Source: Clostridia bacterium (GTDB lineage: Bacteria > Bacillota > Clostridia > Oscillospirales > Acutalibacteraceae). From it: a stretch of 64,000 bases of DNA. The stretch is from NCBI GenBank assembly GCA_017436255.1, contig JAFSDK010000048.1, positions 1-64,000 of the forward strand. Reading direction: 5' to 3'. Below, piece by piece: positions 42,949 through 52,597 of this stretch (its first letter is position 1; each line of letters begins with the position of its first letter). The notes beneath the pieces are model-generated. The model did no database searches. It saw nothing but the letters and a program-made list of their open reading frames with translations, and was not told the DNA's origin. The position numbers were made by a program, and so were the translations under genes.

Positions 42949-43965
42949 ATGAAACCATATTTAGTAGATGTGCCGGTAAGGGTAAACATATGGATACGCC
43001 CTGAATGTCAGAAAAAACAATTTGAGGTGTTAAAACAGGCGAGACCTTCGATTTTGTTTTTAATTTCTGACGGCGGACGAAACGAAAAAGAATGGGAAGC
43101 AATTCATCAAAACCGCAAACTAATTGATGAAGGCATTGACTGGGAGTGCGAAATATACCGCATTTACGAGGAAAAGAATAATGGCCTTTATGCGATGGGG
43201 AAAAAAGGTTCAGAGCTTATATGGTCTATCGTTGACAGGTGTGTTTTTCTCGAGGACGATTATGTACCTTCGGTTTCATATTTTCAGTTTTGTGCTGAAT
43301 TGTTGGAAAAGTATAAGGATGACGAGAGAATACAAGCAATATGCGGTATGAATCACTGCGGAAAGTGGGAGAAGACGAGTTCGGACTACTTCTTTTCAGA
43401 TGAAGGTTCAATTTGGGGGATGGCGTCTTGGAAACGTTGTTATGAGCAAAGAGACCCGTCGTTCGTGTATGGAAAAGATAAATATACAATGAACCTTTTA
43501 AAAATTCACACAAAAAAAGAAAAAATTTTTTGGAAGCGCTTAAAGGGCTATGCAGAAAAGGGTGTATATGAAAATCATCCTGCAGGTGGCGAGTTTTATC
43601 ATAGATTTGAGATTTATGCCCAGCACCGATTATACATAATACCAAAGCACAATATGATAAGTAATATCGGTTGCACAGAGGATAGCGCTCACGCGGCGCA
43701 GTATAAATTATTACCGCGCGGAATAAAGCAGGTTTTCAATATGAAGACCTATGAAATGGAATTTCCAATGAAGCATCCAAGGTACGTAATTTCTGATACT
43801 GAATATGAGAAAAAGCGTGCAAGAATTATGGCAGTCGGACACCCAATGGTAGAGTTGTGGCGTCGAGTAGAGTCTGCATTTTTAGCAATGCGTTATACAG
43901 GGTTTAAAGGTGTCTTTATGCGACTAAAGAAAAAAACAGTTAGAAAAAGCACTATAGAGAAATAA
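42949..43965 (+). CDS. Predicted GT-A glycosyltransferase (HlpA-like)
   Basis: 338 residues. The N-terminal half resembles nucleotide-diphospho-sugar transferases annotated as hemolytic protein HlpA-like: FLISDGGRNEKEWEA, VFLEDDYVPSVSYFQFCAEL (EDD as the DxD-type metal site), and GMNHCGKWEK. The C-terminal part is basic and may form an acceptor domain. It is in the middle of the operon, so a sugar transfer to the repeat unit is likely. Donor and linkage unknown. GGAGA ribosome site. Confidence 0.75.
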   Translation: MKPYLVDVPVRVNIWIRPECQKKQFEVLKQARPSILFLISDGGRNEKEWEAIHQNRKLIDEGIDWECEIYRIYEEKNNGLYAMGKKGSELIWSIVDRCVFLEDDYVPSVSYFQFCAELLEKYKDDERIQAICGMNHCGKWEKTSSDYFFSDEGSIWGMASWKRCYEQRDPSFVYGKDKYTMNLLKIHTKKEKIFWKRLKGYAEKGVYENHPAGGEFYHRFEIYAQHRLYIIPKHNMISNIGCTEDSAHAAQYKLLPRGIKQVFNMKTYEMEFPMKHPRYVISDTEYEKKRARIMAVGHPMVELWRRVESAFLAMRYTGFKGVFMRLKKKTVRKSTIEK

Positions 43966-43985
43966 CCTTTAATTAAGGAGTTAAA

Positions 43986-45494
43986 ATGGGCAAGATTAAA
44001 ATAGACCAGATTAAAATGGGCGCGATAATTTCATATTTTGCGCTTGGTGTAAATATTGTTTTAGGACTATTATATACCCCGTGGATGGTGCACCAGATTG
44101 GGCAGGCCAACTACGGATTATACACACTGGCAACATCGCTTATCGCAATATTTATGCTGGATTTCGGTCTTGGCTCTGCGGTATCAAGATTTGTTTCAAA
44201 ATATCGTGCCGAGGGTAATCAAGATGCGATAAATTCCATTATTGGTGTTATATATAAATTGTATATAGCTATAGATATTGTCATTCTTGCTGTTTTAATT
44301 GGTGTTTATTTCTTTTTAGACGTTATTTACGTTAAATTAACCCCCGCAGAGCTTGAGCAATTTAAAGTGCTTTACATAATAGTTGCGGGCTTTAATTTAA
44401 TTTCATTTCCACTTTCCCCATTAAACGGTATACTTAATGCATACGAAAAATTTATACAATTAAAATTGTGCGAGCTATTCAATAAGGTTTCTACCGTTTG
44501 TTTTGTTGTTGCAGTTCTATATTTTTCAAACAGCGTTACGCTTGTTGTTGCAGCAAATGTTGCCAGCGGAATTTTAACGCTATTAATTAAATGGATTATA
44601 GTAAAAAGCAGGGTACCGCTACGTGTTGATTTTCGTTCGGGCGAAAAATCCACCTATAAAACCCTTTTTGGATTTACTGCATGGACTGCCGTTACAGGCC
44701 TTATGCAGCGATTCACACATAGCTTTGCACCGTCGGTGCTTGGCATGACGGCAAGTGCCGTTGAAATTGCGATATATTCACCCGCCGTGGTACTTGAGGG
44801 ATATTATTATACTATAGCGGTTGCGGTAAACGGCCTGTTTTTGCCCCGTGTTTCACGCTTTATTGCCGAAGAAAAAGAGGACGAAATACTGAAACTTATG
44901 ATAAAGGTCGGTAAGTATCAAATAGTGGTGCTCGGTCTTATCTTTATCGGATTTTTATGTGTCGGTCAAGACTTTATGACGCTTTGGATGGGTCCCGACT
45001 ATGCTAAGACCTATTATTGTGCGCTGATAATTTTGTTCCCCACCTTGATTTCATCTACACAGCAAATCGCAAATACAACGGTTATCGCTAAAAACCTTGT
45101 TAAGTATCAGGCAAAATGTATGACCATAACAGGTGTTGTAGGTTTGGTAATATCATACGTGTTATCAATGTTTATTGGTTCACTTGGTGTGTGTATTGGC
45201 ACGGCAGTAACTGCACTTGCAAACATTATATATATGAATACGATATATAAACGCAAAGCAGGAATAAACGTTTTTGAGTTTTATAAAAAATGTTATTTAA
45301 AAGCGTTACCGTGCTACATAATTGTAGCGGTTGTCGGATTGTTTACTGTATCTTTTATACCGCTTTCGGGTTGGATCGGTCTTATAGTTAAAGCGGCCGT
45401 TATTGCGGTAGTATATGTAGCGGTCTTTGCCGTTATTTATTTTAGCGGCGGTGACCGCAAGGCAATTATAAATCGAATATTCAAAAGAAAGTAG
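43986..45494 (+). CDS. Wzx-like polysaccharide flippase
   Basis: 502 residues with about 14 membrane helices, of the MOP superfamily. The N-terminal portion has YFALGVNIVLGLLYTPWMV and GQANYGLYTLATSLIAIFML, followed by DFGLGSAVSRFVSKYRAEG; charged residues in membrane segments are typical of Wzx. It would move lipid-linked repeat units outward, before polymerisation by the EpsG-like protein. AAGGAG ribosome site. Confidence 0.9.
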   Translation: MGKIKIDQIKMGAIISYFALGVNIVLGLLYTPWMVHQIGQANYGLYTLATSLIAIFMLDFGLGSAVSRFVSKYRAEGNQDAINSIIGVIYKLYIAIDIVILAVLIGVYFFLDVIYVKLTPAELEQFKVLYIIVAGFNLISFPLSPLNGILNAYEKFIQLKLCELFNKVSTVCFVVAVLYFSNSVTLVVAANVASGILTLLIKWIIVKSRVPLRVDFRSGEKSTYKTLFGFTAWTAVTGLMQRFTHSFAPSVLGMTASAVEIAIYSPAVVLEGYYYTIAVAVNGLFLPRVSRFIAEEKEDEILKLMIKVGKYQIVVLGLIFIGFLCVGQDFMTLWMGPDYAKTYYCALIILFPTLISSTQQIANTTVIAKNLVKYQAKCMTITGVVGLVISYVLSMFIGSLGVCIGTAVTALANIIYMNTIYKRKAGINVFEFYKKCYLKALPCYIIVAVVGLFTVSFIPLSGWIGLIVKAAVIAVVYVAVFAVIYFSGGDRKAIINRIFKRK

Positions 45495-45523
45495 TTTTAG
45501 TTAATTATAGAGGAGCAAATAAA

Positions 45524-46756
45524 ATGAAAGCATTGGTGTTGGCCGGCGGTTTTCCGCAAATAACCTTACTTAAACAGTTAAAGGCACGAGGAATTGAAAC
45601 AATTCTTGCCGATTATTATGAAGAACCCGTTGCTAAAAAATATGCTGATAAACATTATCAGGTTTCAACGCTCGATATTGATGCTATTCGCAAGGTTGCG
45701 GTTGACGAAAAGGTTGATTTTCTTATAACGGTTTGTACCGACCAGGCGCTTGTAACAATCGCAAAGGTTTCAGAGGATTTGGGACTACCCTGTTATATCG
45801 ATTATCAAACGGCACTAAACGTAACCAATAAGCAGTATATGAAAAAGGTGTTTGTTGAAAATGGTATTTCCACCGCTCGCCACGTAATACTCGGTGAATT
45901 TGACGAAAAGGCAATAGAGGGATTTTCGTTCCCGCTAATTGTTAAACCCGTAGATTGCAACAGTTCAAAGGGTGTTAAGAAATGCGAGAATATTGACGAA
46001 CTAAAATTGGCGTTTGCCGATGCAGTTAATTTTAGCCGTACTAATACCGCAATTATAGAAACCTTTGTTGAGGGCCCCGAGCTTAGCATTGACGTATACG
46101 TAGAGGACGGCAAGGCCAACGTGCTTTGCGTTTCTAATAATGATAAAATTGCCGATAAAGATAAGTTTGTTATCTTCCGTGGTCGTTGCCCTGCAAAAGA
46201 GGGCGCACCGGTTTTACATCTTATTGAAAAGACGGCGCAACAAATTGCCGACGCCTTCGGTATAAAAAATTCACCTATGCTTATTCAACTCATTACCGAT
46301 GGTACGCAGGTTTACGTGCTTGAGTTTAGCGCCCGTACAGGTGGCGGCACTAAGTTCCTTCGCATAAACAGAATGACGGGCTTTGACGTTATAAAGGCAG
46401 TTATTGATTTAACACTCGGTGAAAAACCGCACTATGAAAAAGAGACCAATAATCAAAAATATTTAGTTGATGATTTTATTTATTGCAAACCGGGTGTGTT
46501 TGATCACCTGAGCGGCTTTGAAGAATTAAAGGCCGAGGGACTTATTACCGATTACTATCTATTTAAATGGCAGGGCGCTGTTTTTGAGGATATAGGTAAT
46601 AGCGGTGACCGAATCGCAGGCTTTACCGTTATGGCAGAGTCGGTAGAGGAGCTTCGTAAAAAGCACAGCGAAGCAACTGCACGTATGAAGGTAATTGACC
46701 AAAACGGCGACGATATGATGCGTCACGATTTAATTACCGAAATTGCTGATATGTAA
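45524..46756 (+). CDS. ATP-grasp ligase in the polysaccharide operon
   Basis: 410 residues. N-terminal preATP-grasp domain (VLAGGFPQITLLKQLKARGI), then an ATP-grasp domain with FPLIVKPVDCNSSKGVKK (P-loop-like), ETFVEGPELSIDVYVEDG and the metal site EFSARTGGGTKFLRINRMTG. Enzymes of this type join a carboxylate to an amine through an acyl-phosphate. In a sugar cluster with an aminotransferase it could acylate an amino sugar with an amino acid; this is an inference. It could also be a modifier of a small molecule unrelated to the sugar. GAGGAG ribosome site. Confidence 0.8.
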   Translation: MKALVLAGGFPQITLLKQLKARGIETILADYYEEPVAKKYADKHYQVSTLDIDAIRKVAVDEKVDFLITVCTDQALVTIAKVSEDLGLPCYIDYQTALNVTNKQYMKKVFVENGISTARHVILGEFDEKAIEGFSFPLIVKPVDCNSSKGVKKCENIDELKLAFADAVNFSRTNTAIIETFVEGPELSIDVYVEDGKANVLCVSNNDKIADKDKFVIFRGRCPAKEGAPVLHLIEKTAQQIADAFGIKNSPMLIQLITDGTQVYVLEFSARTGGGTKFLRINRMTGFDVIKAVIDLTLGEKPHYEKETNNQKYLVDDFIYCKPGVFDHLSGFEELKAEGLITDYYLFKWQGAVFEDIGNSGDRIAGFTVMAESVEELRKKHSEATARMKVIDQNGDDMMRHDLITEIADM

Positions 46757-46782
46757 AGTGACACTCGCAAAGGAGAGTAAAA

Positions 46783-47325
46783 ATGGTTATACCAACCGAG
46801 ATTTTTGACGTAAAAATTATAGAACCCAAAGTTTTTAATGATGACCGAGGTTTTTTCTATGAGAGTTTTAATATAAACTCTTTGCAAAAAGAGGGCATAA
46901 ACTTTATTCCCGTTCAACAGAATTGCGCTTTTTCAATAAAAAAAGGCACAATACGAGGTCTGCATTTTCAAAACAACCCTATGGCACAGGCTAAACTTGT
47001 TAGGTGCACCGTTGGTCGCGTTATGGATTATGCGGTTGATTTGAGAAAAGATTCGCCAACCTACCTTAAACACGTAAAGGTTGAACTTTCTGCCGAAAAC
47101 AAAAGACAGTTGTATATTCCTCGTGGCTTTGCGCATGGTGTTATATCGCTTGAAGATAATTCGACGATTGAATATTTTGCCGACAATCCGTATAGCCCCG
47201 AAAACGATCGTTCGATAAGATATGATGACCCGTCAATAAACATAAAGTGGGATATTGAAGAATTAATATTGTCTGAAAAGGATAAAAATGCGCCCTTTGC
47301 AGAGAATTCGGATTGCAATTTTTAA
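46783..47325 (+). CDS. rfbC: dTDP-4-dehydrorhamnose 3,5-epimerase
   Basis: 180 residues, cupin fold. DDRGFFYESFN, QQNCAFSIKKGTIRGLHFQ with the catalytic histidine (GLHFQ), VDLRKDSPTY, and YIPRGFAHGVISLED. It epimerises dTDP-4-keto-6-deoxyglucose at C3 and C5. No rfbD reductase is in the window, so the product may be diverted to the aminotransferase next door. GGAGAG ribosome site. Confidence 0.92.
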   Translation: MVIPTEIFDVKIIEPKVFNDDRGFFYESFNINSLQKEGINFIPVQQNCAFSIKKGTIRGLHFQNNPMAQAKLVRCTVGRVMDYAVDLRKDSPTYLKHVKVELSAENKRQLYIPRGFAHGVISLEDNSTIEYFADNPYSPENDRSIRYDDPSINIKWDIEELILSEKDKNAPFAENSDCNF

Positions 47326-47346
47326 TATTTTTTAGGAGAATCGACT

Positions 47347-48450
47347 ATGGAAAACAAAAGAATTAACGTAACACGTTCATCAATGCCTTCATACGAGGAG
47401 TATTGCGAGGAAATTAAAGAATTGTGGGAAAGCCGTTGGCTTTCTAATGCAGGCGCAAAGCATAAGGAATTTGAAAAGCAGCTGCAGGACTATTTAGATG
47501 TTCCGTATTTAACCTTGTTTGCTAACGGACACGTAGGTCTTGAGGTGGCAATTGACGCTTTTGACCTTAAGGGCGAAGTTATTACAACACCTTACACACA
47601 TTGTTCAACAACTCACTCTATCGTTAGAAATGGCCTTACACCTGTTTTTTGTGATGTTAACGACCGAGATTTTACAATAGATGCAGACCAGATAGAAAAA
47701 TACATAACCGACAAGACCTGCGCAATAGTTGCAACACATGTTTACGGATATATCTGTGACGTAGAGAAAATAGAAAAAATTGCCAACAAGTACAATTTAA
47801 AGGTTATTTATGATGCTGCGCACGCTTTTGGTGTTACGGTTAACGGTAAGGGCATTGCAAACTATGGTGATGCTGCAATGTTTAGTTGCCATGCTACAAA
47901 GGTTTTCCACACAATAGAGGGTGGTATTACTGCTTTTAAGGACAAAGAAATTCTTGATAAGACAAACACCCTTATCAACTTCGGTTTTGTCAGTCACGAA
48001 GAGGTTGATTACGTTAGCACAAACGCACGTATGAATGAATTTGAAGCCGCTATGGGTATTTGCAACCTAAGACATATTGATAACGAAATTGCAAAGCGTC
48101 AAAAGGCTGCCGAAAGATTTGTTGAGAGATTAAGCGGCGTTGAAGGAATTAGGTTGATTGCATCGCAAGAGGGTGTTCGTCAAAATTATTCATATTTCCC
48201 TGTGTTCTTTGATGGATATAAGTTAAACCGCGATGAAGTGCAGGCAAGACTTGCTGAAGAAAATATTTTCGCAAGAAAGTATTTCTATCCACTTACAAGT
48301 GAACTTGCTTGTTATAAAGAAGCTTATGGTGCTTCGGTAAAAAATACACCTGTGGCTAAAAAGGCGTCAGACTGTGTATTAACACTTCCTATGTACGCTG
48401 ATTTAACGGTAGAAGAAGTAGATAAAATTTGCGATATAATTTTAAAATAA
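47347..48450 (+). CDS. DegT/DnrJ/EryC1-family sugar aminotransferase
   Basis: 367 residues, PLP-dependent. The Schiff-base lysine is K185 in [14 protein letters not shown], the cofactor aspartate is D156 in IYDAAHAFG, and the N-terminus reads [17 protein letters not shown]. The HATKVF motif resembles FdtB/QdtB-like enzymes that transaminate dTDP-keto-6-deoxy sugars. The product may be a dTDP-3- or 4-amino-dideoxyhexose; the regiochemistry cannot be read from the sequence. It lies between rfbC and rfbA. AGGAGA ribosome site. Confidence 0.9.
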   Translation: MENKRINVTRSSMPSYEEYCEEIKELWESRWLSNAGAKHKEFEKQLQDYLDVPYLTLFANGHVGLEVAIDAFDLKGEVITTPYTHCSTTHSIVRNGLTPVFCDVNDRDFTIDADQIEKYITDKTCAIVATHVYGYICDVEKIEKIANKYNLKVIYDAAHAFGVTVNGKGIANYGDAAMFSCHATKVFHTIEGGITAFKDKEILDKTNTLINFGFVSHEEVDYVSTNARMNEFEAAMGICNLRHIDNEIAKRQKAAERFVERLSGVEGIRLIASQEGVRQNYSYFPVFFDGYKLNRDEVQARLAEENIFARKYFYPLTSELACYKEAYGASVKNTPVAKKASDCVLTLPMYADLTVEEVDKICDIILK

Positions 48451-48463
48451 AGAGGTGCCACAG

Positions 48464-49348
48464 ATGAAAGGTATCATTTTAGCCGGTGGTTCCGGTACAC
48501 GACTTTATCCGCTTACCAAGGTAACGTCTAAGCAACTGCTTCCCATATACGATAAGCCGATGATTTATTATCCGCTATCAACGCTTATGCTTGCGGGTAT
48601 TCGTGACATTTTAATAATTTCAACACCCGTCGATACACCTCGTTTTGAGGCTTTGCTTGGTGACGGCAGCCAGTTTGGTATTAAACTATCTTATGCCGTT
48701 CAGCCTTCACCCGATGGACTCGCCCAAGCATTTTTAATTGGCGAGGAATTTATTGGCGACGGCGCTTGTGCTATGGTGCTTGGTGATAATATTTTCTACG
48801 GCGGTTGGTTTAGAAAAAACCTGAGTGAAGCTGTAAAAAATGCTGAAAACGGCATAGCCACCGTATTTGGTTATTACGTACCTGACCCCGAGAGATTTGG
48901 TGTTGTTGAGTTTGATGCCGATAAAAAGGTAATTTCGCTTGAAGAAAAACCCAAGAACCCCAAGAGCAATTACTGCGTAACAGGTCTTTACTTTTATGAT
49001 AAGCGAGTTGTGGAACTTGCCAAAAAGGTTAAGCCTTCGGCACGCGGGGAACTTGAAATCACCGACCTTAACAAACTTTATTTAGAAGATAACAGCTTGG
49101 CGGTGCAGATTCTTGGAAGAGGTTTTGCCTGGATGGACACCGGCACAATGGATAGCCTTATGGATGCGGCAACCTTTGTTCAGACGGTGCAGAATAGACA
49201 AGGTGTTGTAATTTCGGCACCCGAGGAAATCGCTTACCACGCCAAGTGGATAGATAAAGAGCAACTAAAAAAGGCGGCAAAACTTTATGGTAAATCGCCC
49301 TATGGGGCACATTTGCGCCGTGTTGCTGAAGATAAAATTTTATACTAA
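48464..49348 (+). CDS. rfbA: Glucose-1-phosphate thymidylyltransferase
   Basis: 294 residues. Makes dTDP-glucose from glucose-1-phosphate and d[43 protein letters not shown] and [10 protein letters not shown] are diagnostic. The start ATG at 48464 follows GAGGTG; a GTG three codons earlier lies within that site. Length is normal. Confidence 0.96.
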   Translation: MKGIILAGGSGTRLYPLTKVTSKQLLPIYDKPMIYYPLSTLMLAGIRDILIISTPVDTPRFEALLGDGSQFGIKLSYAVQPSPDGLAQAFLIGEEFIGDGACAMVLGDNIFYGGWFRKNLSEAVKNAENGIATVFGYYVPDPERFGVVEFDADKKVISLEEKPKNPKSNYCVTGLYFYDKRVVELAKKVKPSARGELEITDLNKLYLEDNSLAVQILGRGFAWMDTGTMDSLMDAATFVQTVQNRQGVVISAPEEIAYHAKWIDKEQLKKAAKLYGKSPYGAHLRRVAEDKILY

Positions 49349-49364
49349 TTAAAGGGAGAAAATT

Positions 49365-50384
49365 ATGACGGTATTAGTAACAGGTGGCGCCGGATTTATC
49401 GGCGGTAACTTTGTTTATCACATGTTAGGCGCACATTCCGATTATAAAATCGTGTGTGTTGACTGTCTTACATACGCGGGAAATATGTCTACATTAAAAG
49501 TGGCTATGGAAAACAAAAATTTTGTTTTCTACAAGACCGATATATGCGACCGAGAGGCTATTTACAAGATTTTTGAAGATGAAAAGCCCGACGTTGTGGT
49601 AAACTTTGCGGCCGAGAGCCACGTTGACCGCTCAATTGAAAATCCTGAGATTTTCTTAAAGACAAATATTTTGGGTACACAGGTTATGATGGACGCCTGT
49701 CGCAAATACGGTAACATTCGTTACCATCAGGTATCTACCGATGAGGTTTACGGCGACCTACCGCTTGACCGTCCCGACCTGTTCTTTACCGAGCAGACTC
49801 CCATACACACCTCGTCACCATACAGTAGTTCAAAAGCGGGTGCCGATTTGTTGGTTCTTGCATATCACAGAACCTACGGATTGCCCGTTACAATAAGCCG
49901 TTGTTCCAACAACTACGGCCCATATCATTTTCCGGAAAAACTGATACCTTTAATGATTGCCAATGCTCTTGCCGACAAGCCGCTCCCCGTTTACGGCAAG
50001 GGCGAGAACCTACGTGACTGGTTGTACGTTGAAGACCACTGCAAAGCGATAGACCTTATAATTCACAAGGGTAAAATCGGTGAAGTTTACAACGTAGGCG
50101 GCCATAATGAAATGGCGAATATCGATATTGTAAAACTTATATGTCAAAAGCTCGGCAAGAGTGAAGATTTAATCACCTACGTAGCCGACCGCAAGGGTCA
50201 TGACCTACGCTACGCGATAGACCCGACAAAAATTCATACCGAGCTTGGTTGGTTGCCCGAGACAAAATTTGCCGATGGCATAGAAAAGACTATTGAATGG
50301 TATTTGAACAATAAAGAATGGTGGCAGACCATTATTAGCGGCGAATACCGTGACTATTACGAAAAAATGTACGGAAACAGATAG
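49365..50384 (+). CDS. rfbB: dTDP-glucose 4,6-dehydratase
   Basis: 339 residues, extended SDR. GGAGFIGGNFVYHML cofactor motif, NFAAESHVDRSIENP, STDEVYGDLP and YSSSKAGADLLV with the YxxxK pair, and CSNNYGPYHFPEKLIP. It converts dTDP-glucose to dTDP-4-keto-6-deoxyglucose, the common precursor for RfbC and the aminotransferase. GGGAGA site. Confidence 0.96.
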   Translation: MTVLVTGGAGFIGGNFVYHMLGAHSDYKIVCVDCLTYAGNMSTLKVAMENKNFVFYKTDICDREAIYKIFEDEKPDVVVNFAAESHVDRSIENPEIFLKTNILGTQVMMDACRKYGNIRYHQVSTDEVYGDLPLDRPDLFFTEQTPIHTSSPYSSSKAGADLLVLAYHRTYGLPVTISRCSNNYGPYHFPEKLIPLMIANALADKPLPVYGKGENLRDWLYVEDHCKAIDLIIHKGKIGEVYNVGGHNEMANIDIVKLICQKLGKSEDLITYVADRKGHDLRYAIDPTKIHTELGWLPETKFADGIEKTIEWYLNNKEWWQTIISGEYRDYYEKMYGNR

Positions 50385-50395
50385 GAGAAAACAAA

Positions 50396-51442
50396 ATGTC
50401 AGTATTTAAAGATAAAACCTTACTAATTACAGGCGGAACAGGTTCTTTTGGTAACGCTGTACTTAATAGATTTTTACAGACCGATATAGGAGAAATCCGT
50501 GTTTTCTCAAGAGATGAGAAAAAACAGGACGATATGCGCCACGAGTTTCAGGCCAAGATGCCCGAAGTTGCCGGTAAAATTAAATTTTTCATCGGTGACG
50601 TGCGCGATTTAGCATCGGTTAAGAATGCTATGCACGGCGTTGATTATATTTTCCACGCAGCTGCACTTAAGCAGGTTCCGTCTTGCGAATTTTTCCCCAT
50701 TGAAGCCGTAAAAACAAACGTATTGGGTACTGAAAACGTGCTTACAGCCGCTATTGATGCGGGTGTTAAAAGGGTTATATGCCTTTCAACCGATAAGGCG
50801 GCTTACCCCGTAAACGCAATGGGTACCTCAAAGGCTATGATGGAGAAGGTTATCGTTGCAAAATCTCGTACCGTAAAACCCGAGGACACCACCATTTGCT
50901 GTACCCGTTACGGCAACGTTATGTGCTCACGCGGTAGCGTTATTCCACTTTGGATTGAACAAATTAAAAAGGGCGAGCCCATCACCGTTACCGAGCCTAG
51001 CATGACACGTTTTATTATGTCACTTGAAGAAGCAGTTGATTTGGTGATCTTTGCATTTGAGAATGCTGAGGGTGGAGAGATATTTGTACAAAAAGCACCG
51101 GCTTGTACCATTGGTGTTTTAGCCGAGGCTGTTAAAGAATTGTTTAATTCAAAGGACGAGATAAGGGTTATAGGTATTCGTCACGGCGAAAAAATGTATG
51201 AGACACTTCTCACAAACGAAGAATGTGCCAATGCAACCGATATGGGTGACTTCTACCGTGTGCCTTGCGATAAGCGTGACCTAAACTATGATAAATACTT
51301 TAAGGACGGCGATAAAGAGCGTAATCCTCTTACCGAGTTTAACTCAAATAATACCGATCTGCTTACTGTAGAACAGGTTAAGGAAAAACTATTAACTTTG
51401 CAGTATATTCGTGATGAAGTTGCCGCTTGGAAGGAAAAATAA
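50396..51442 (+). CDS. capE: UDP-GlcNAc 4,6-dehydratase/5-epimerase (CapE/FnlA-type)
   Basis: 348 residues. GGTGSFGNAVLNRFL nucleotide-binding motif, RDEKKQDDMRHEF, HAAALKQVPSCEFFPIEAV and STDKAAYPVNAMGTSKAMME, which replaces the standard YxxxK with the M/K pattern of the inverting CapE/FlaA1 group. First of three enzymes for UDP-N-acetyl-L-fucosamine. Its stop overlaps the next start (TAATG). Confidence 0.9.
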   Translation: MSVFKDKTLLITGGTGSFGNAVLNRFLQTDIGEIRVFSRDEKKQDDMRHEFQAKMPEVAGKIKFFIGDVRDLASVKNAMHGVDYIFHAAALKQVPSCEFFPIEAVKTNVLGTENVLTAAIDAGVKRVICLSTDKAAYPVNAMGTSKAMMEKVIVAKSRTVKPEDTTICCTRYGNVMCSRGSVIPLWIEQIKKGEPITVTEPSMTRFIMSLEEAVDLVIFAFENAEGGEIFVQKAPACTIGVLAEAVKELFNSKDEIRVIGIRHGEKMYETLLTNEECANATDMGDFYRVPCDKRDLNYDKYFKDGDKERNPLTEFNSNNTDLLTVEQVKEKLLTLQYIRDEVAAWKEK

Positions 51443-52596
51443 TGTTAAATGAAAAAGACCGCACTGTGCTTAAACTTATAAAGAGTGCTCTGACAGGTGA
51501 ATGTTATGACCTGCCCGAGAATTTTAGCATTGCCGAATATATGGATTTCGCATCATACAGACAGATTGATGCACTCATATATTACGGTGCGGTTAATTGC
51601 GGTCTAAATTCAAGGGATCCACAGGTGCGTCCTGCTTTTAAGCGGGTTTGTGCGGGCGTTTTCGTTGATGAGATGCAGCAAAAAGCACTTGAAAAGATTT
51701 TTGCTGAGTTCAACAAAAACGACATTGATTATCTGCCGTTAAAGGGTATTAATATTAAAAAGATGTATCCTAAAAGTGATATGCGTGCAATGAGCGATGC
51801 GGATATCCTTATAAGGCAAGAGCAATATGAAAAAGTTCCTGCAGTAATGGAGGAATTGGGATATCGTTTTGTTACCGAGAGCGACCACGAGTATATTTGG
51901 GAAAGTTCCGCGATTGTGGTTGAACTCCACAAAAGCCTTATACCAACATACGACAAAAAATTATATGAATTTTTTAAAGACGTGTGGGGCATGGCGGTTA
52001 AAGGTGAGGGTAACCTTTATAAACTTACAAAAGAAGATGAATTCATACACGTCTTCACCCATTTTGCCAAGCATTACCGAGCAGGCGGTATAGGTGTAAA
52101 GCATTTGGCTGACCTGTACGTATTTAAGGTTGCTAAAGCGGGCGTTAACGAAAAGTATATAGAAATGTCATTGGAAAGCATGGGGCTTTTAGTATTTTAT
52201 AAAAACGTGTGTGATGCCATTTCGCTTGCTTTTGAGGGAAAGCGCAGCACGCAACAAGCCGAATTTATTTTAAAAACGGTGCTTAATAACGGCACATATG
52301 GTTTACCCGAGAAAAAGATTATATGGGCAAACGTTATGAATAAAAATTCAAGATGGAGACGTATAATTCATCTTATTTTCCCGTCGCGCAAAAACTTACG
52401 GCAGAAATACCCTATACTTAAAAAGTGCGGGATATTATTGCCTGTTATTTGGGTTGTCAGAATTTTCGATACACTGTTGTTTAACAGATATAAAATAACA
52501 AATCAACAACAAAATATAGCCTATGCTACGGCAGAGCGCACCGAGGACTACGTAAAGGCGCTAGAGTTTGTAGGTTTTGATCTTTCGGAGGTGTAA
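51442..52596 (+). CDS. Nucleotidyltransferase-family protein (paralogue 1)
   Basis: 384 residues. The start is the ATG at 51442, overlapping the capE stop; AAGGA lies at the capE end. The active-site-like pattern is MRAMSDADILIR, preceded by YLPLKGINIKKMYP; a histidine-rich segment HVFTHFAKHYRAGGIGVKH(L) follows. These features match the uncharacterised nucleotidyltransferase family (PF14907-like) common in Gram-positive polysaccharide clusters. It is related to the gene at 54959 (LKGI, D-x-D, then H...H with a G-x-R/K-HL motif). It lies between capE and capF. Function unknown. Confidence 0.78.
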   Translation: MLNEKDRTVLKLIKSALTGECYDLPENFSIAEYMDFASYRQIDALIYYGAVNCGLNSRDPQVRPAFKRVCAGVFVDEMQQKALEKIFAEFNKNDIDYLPLKGINIKKMYPKSDMRAMSDADILIRQEQYEKVPAVMEELGYRFVTESDHEYIWESSAIVVELHKSLIPTYDKKLYEFFKDVWGMAVKGEGNLYKLTKEDEFIHVFTHFAKHYRAGGIGVKHLADLYVFKVAKAGVNEKYIEMSLESMGLLVFYKNVCDAISLAFEGKRSTQQAEFILKTVLNNGTYGLPEKKIIWANVMNKNSRWRRIIHLIFPSRKNLRQKYPILKKCGILLPVIWVVRIFDTLLFNRYKITNQQQNIAYATAERTEDYVKALEFVGFDLSEV

Positions 52597-52597
52597 A

